Assembly: GCF_011397635.1 (NCBI RefSeq)
Contig: NC_064756.1
Location: 35,626,996 to 35,690,995, forward strand
Direction: 5' to 3'
DNA length: 64,000 nucleotides
From: Epinephelus fuscoguttatus
Lineage: Eukaryota > Chordata > Actinopteri > Perciformes > Serranidae
Below are positions 61,487-64,000 of the stretch, one piece after another. A model generated the notes under the pieces. The model saw nothing but the letters and a program-made list of their open reading frames with translations, searched no databases and had not been told where the DNA came from. Both the position numbers and the translations under genes were made by a program. Each line of letters begins with the position of its first letter. The stretch's first letter is position 1.

Positions 61487-63751
61487 TTTACAGATTATCA
61501 TGTTAGTTATAGCCTGGCATCTAGAAGCAGCAAGTATGGGGTTCTTCACAAAAGAGGAGTGGCTCAGGGGAATGACATTATTACAGTAAGTAACTTTTCA
61601 TGTGCTTAAAGTTAATGTTTCAGATTAGACTTTCTCCTGTTCTTAAGACCTACATTTAGGTTTTTTTTTGTCTCTTTATACCCTTTTGTCTGCTGACACA
61701 TCACAGCCTTTAGTTGTCAGTAGACCTGTATGTTGAACTGTGACTGTGTGTTTGTTTTACATATGGTTCTTCACCTTTTTGTAGGTGTGACTGCACAGAG
61801 AGGTTACAGAGCAAACTGGATTACCTGCGCAGCCAGCTCAACGACTCTGCAGTCTTCAAAAATATCTACAGATACGCCTTTGACTTTGCCCGAGTGAGTT
61901 TGTTTGTTTAAAGAACAACTTAACAACACCTGAAAATCTTGTTTTTGCTGTCTACCAGTGGTTTAACTTTCTCCCCTCTCACCTGCACTGATGTGCAGGT
62001 GTTTTCCAGGTTGGAGAAAGAGTTGAGATTTTAGTGCAATGTGTGTGAAGCTTTGTTTTCAAATAGATAAATTAAATATTACCTGAGAGCTCTGCGGAAA
62101 AGCGACCATCGGCAGGAGTCTGACAATGGGTCTCATTCACTAATGTCTGCGCAGAAATGTTCTTACTCTCCGCAAAAAATAAGTACTTGCGCAAAATCAC
62201 CGTCGGATTCATGACACGTGCGTACTGGCTAATTTTGTTCTCACCACTGTGCGTATGTTAGTAAATCAGAACTATTCTAAATTGACAGGCGCGATCTGCA
62301 ATCAGTATAGTACCACGCCCCCATTTCTCCATATAAGGAACCGCTTGCCTAGAGTTGATTCATGAATGAAGGAAGCGGAAGAGAAGTAGTAAATTTCACA
62401 GTTTGTCAGAAGCGATGGCGCCGGGTCTTACAGGAATGCCATGGGTCATTGTAAGATTGTGGAGGACACAGCATGCCAGGATGATCTTGCACACCTTCTC
62501 AGGGGTATAAAGTAGTTTGCCACCAGCCGTATCTGATCCAAACACATCCAACAGCCCTTAAGTACGCCAAAAGTACGCTCTACGGCGCGTGTGTGGGCAT
62601 GTATGTTATTATAGCGCACCTCTTGAGGGGTTTCAGGGTTTGTGTATGGTGTCATCAGCCATGTTTTAAGGCCATATGCCCGGTCACCCAAACAATACAA
62701 CATTTTAACATTAACGGAATAGAGACTTACTGAAAATATTAACTTAAAACAATTGAAATAAAAGACTAGAACAAAAGATGCTCACCAACAAGCCATCCAC
62801 TTCTCACAGCCCCTGCCTCCAAACGCATTCCCACTGTACTGTTTTGCAAAATAAATGAGTCGTGGGTGCCTCCTGGCCAGCGGGCCACAGCCTTAAGGGT
62901 ATGGCAGTCGGCATTACAGATCATCTGCACGCTGATGGAGTGATAGTTTTTCTGTTCATGTTATTGTTAATATTTTAATTGTCACAAGGATGAGGGTGAA
63001 CATGTGTCAATTTCATGGTAATTTAATCCATTTGGCCAATATATTAGTAAATTAATTATTTTAAAAAATGTTAATTAAATCTCTTTTTCATGAATGTGGT
63101 TTTATAGACTCTGCATGTACTTAAAAGGTATGTTTGCATTTTCTAAGTCAGTTCGGCCTTCCTCATTTGTGCATACACATGGTCTGAGGCAGTTCTAAAT
63201 TTGTTCGCAGAGTAAGAACAAATTCGGGTAAGAAAATATTGATGAATCCCGGATTTGTGCGTCAAACGATCGTATGCATAGTTTAAGCACAGATTTGTGC
63301 GTATGCACTGTTTGTGAATGAGGCCCACTGTCACAACAATTCTGTCACTCGTTGTTGTATTTCTGCCTTTGTCTTGTCATCAGGATAAGGACCAGAGGAG
63401 TTTGGACATGGACACAGCTAAATCCATGCTGGCTTTACTGTTGGGGAGAACATGGCCACTCTTCCCAGTCTTCCGCCAGTTCCTGGAGGTAAATCTTTTC
63501 TCTCTCATTTATTTGTATTGGTCAGAGTAATGTTGCAATGATTAGTTTAGTTAAGAAACCTTGTACAAAGACTGTAGCTGTCTGTGACACCAGTAGTATT
63601 TTATCTTTGCAAAATAACTCAGCCTTCCCCCACTCATCCCTCCCACAGCAGTCCAAATACAAAGGTATGAATAAGGACCAGTGGTATAACGTTCTGGAGT
63701 TCAGCAGGACCATCAACACAGACCTCAGTAACTACGATGAAGATGGAGCAT
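59553..63751 (+). CDS. dcun1d5: DCN1-like protein 5 (co-E3 for cullin neddylation), 3' partial
   Basis: PONY-domain protein that binds cullins and NEDD8-E2 and stimulates cullin neddylation. Exons in window: 59553-59620 (start), 60984-61149, 61494-61585, 61785-61893, 63384-63488, 63649-63751, totalling 643 nt. The last exon, roughly the final 22 residues starting with the conserved Trp-Pro, lies beyond the right edge. The N-terminus MPVKKKRK is basic and NLS-like. Conserved stretches include [26 protein letters not shown]-type [55 protein letters not shown] and [24 protein letters not shown]1D5 rather than DCUN1D4 is supported by [15 protein letters not shown] and synteny with cul5. Confidence 0.95.
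59621..60983 (+). other. dcun1d5: dcun1d5 intron 4
   Basis: No exon; contains a (TG)n run at 59962-60019. The words ATCCCTCCAGGGTTACGCC near 60712 resemble the terminus of the MITE at 1559, but no partner end was seen. Confidence 0.5.
59962..60019. repeat. (TG)n microsatellite, dcun1d5 intron 4
   Basis: About 29 uninterrupted GT units. Confidence 0.93.
61438..61490. repeat. (CT)n/(CTTT)n tract forming the exon 6 polypyrimidine tract
   Basis: CTCTCT then TTTCTCTTTCTC units running directly into the acceptor TTTTACAG of the dcun1d5 exon at 61494. Confidence 0.9.
62128..63326 (-). mobile_element. PIF/Harbinger transposon with transposase remnant
   Basis: Termini are inverted: GGGTCTCATTCACTAATG at the left, and the right end reverse-complements to GGGCCTCATTCACAAACAG. 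Subterminal GCGCAGAA/TGCGCAC words occur at both ends. The minus strand encodes two HARBI1-like transposase segments: 62945-62786 ([16 protein letters not shown]) and 62703-62446 ([38 protein letters not shown]). WPGGTHDSF and ERTFGVLK are characteristic of the HARBI1 DDE transposase. The second segment breaks down after its ERTFGVLK part, so the gene is decayed. A 3 bp target duplication could not be confirmed. It sits in the intron between dcun1d5 exons 7 and 8. Confidence 0.85.
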
Positions 63752-64000
63752 GTGAGTATACGAGCAGCATACAACAATACTGACTCTTTAATCACACAAG
63801 AAAATGCAGGGTTTCCCACACATTCATTTATTTGTGGGGGTTTGCCACAATAATAACAATAACAACACCTGCCACCATGTATTGATTTTTTTTTTTTTTT
63901 ATAAATATGCCTTTTATAGCCATAGCTGGATGCTTTATGTTTTCGGGTTGTCCGTCTGTCCGTCTCATTCTCGTGAATGTGATATCTTAAGTTTGTTTGT
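63752..64000 (+). other. dcun1d5: dcun1d5 last intron, truncated by window edge
   Basis: Follows donor GTGAGT at 63752. Contains GTTTCCCACACATTCATTT and a T-rich run; no exon. Confidence 0.6.

Noticed and set aside
1-64000. CRISPR arrays, operons, riboswitches or phage-like modules
   Set aside because: The window is intron-rich vertebrate DNA; repeats seen are microsatellites and eukaryotic transposons.

Overview
This is vertebrate nuclear DNA, almost certainly from a ray-finned (percomorph-like) fish. The genes are split by GT-AG introns, long dinucleotide microsatellites are frequent, and the repeats are fish-typical: tRNA-derived SINEs, an L2/Rex-like LINE tail, hAT, PIF/Harbinger and TTAA-flanked MITEs. 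No prokaryotic features, CRISPR arrays or RNA genes were seen.

Four protein-coding genes were assembled exon by exon; all reading frames and splice phases close. (1) flot2, minus strand, 4897-17367, 11 coding exons, 428 aa, complete. (2) slc35f2, minus strand, 23740-31853, 8 coding exons, 434 aa, complete. (3) cul5, plus strand, 33246-49760, 19 coding exons, 780 aa, complete. (4) dcun1d5, plus strand, start codon at 59553, running off the right edge; six coding exons (about 214 codons) are present and only the last is missing.

Layout: 1-4896 is flot2 downstream DNA with two DNA-transposon insertions, one nested in the other's body. 4897-17367 is flot2, with a 1.4 kb TTAA-flanked fold-back element in one intron. 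17368-23739 is intergenic, with GC-rich palindromic promoter DNA, tandem remnants with an aspartic-protease-like motif, and a 2 kb inverted-terminal-repeat element holding a LINE fragment and a SINE. slc35f2 and cul5 are head to head across 1.4 kb; the cul5 promoter has a TCTCGCGAGA element. After cul5 lies about 7.4 kb of probable 3'UTR and spacer, then the dcun1d5 promoter.

Functionally, Cul5 is the scaffold of a cullin-RING ubiquitin ligase, and Dcun1d5 belongs to the DCN1-like family that promotes NEDD8 attachment to cullins, so a substrate and its likely co-E3 are neighbours in the same orientation. slc35f2 next to cul5 matches the human 11q22 order; flot2 (human 17q11) beside them is a different linkage. 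The most unusual signals are the cul5 exon flanked by complementary TG/CA repeats, the AUG-less open extension upstream of dcun1d5, the direct repeats around flot2 exon 1, and the DTG-containing tandem remnants.
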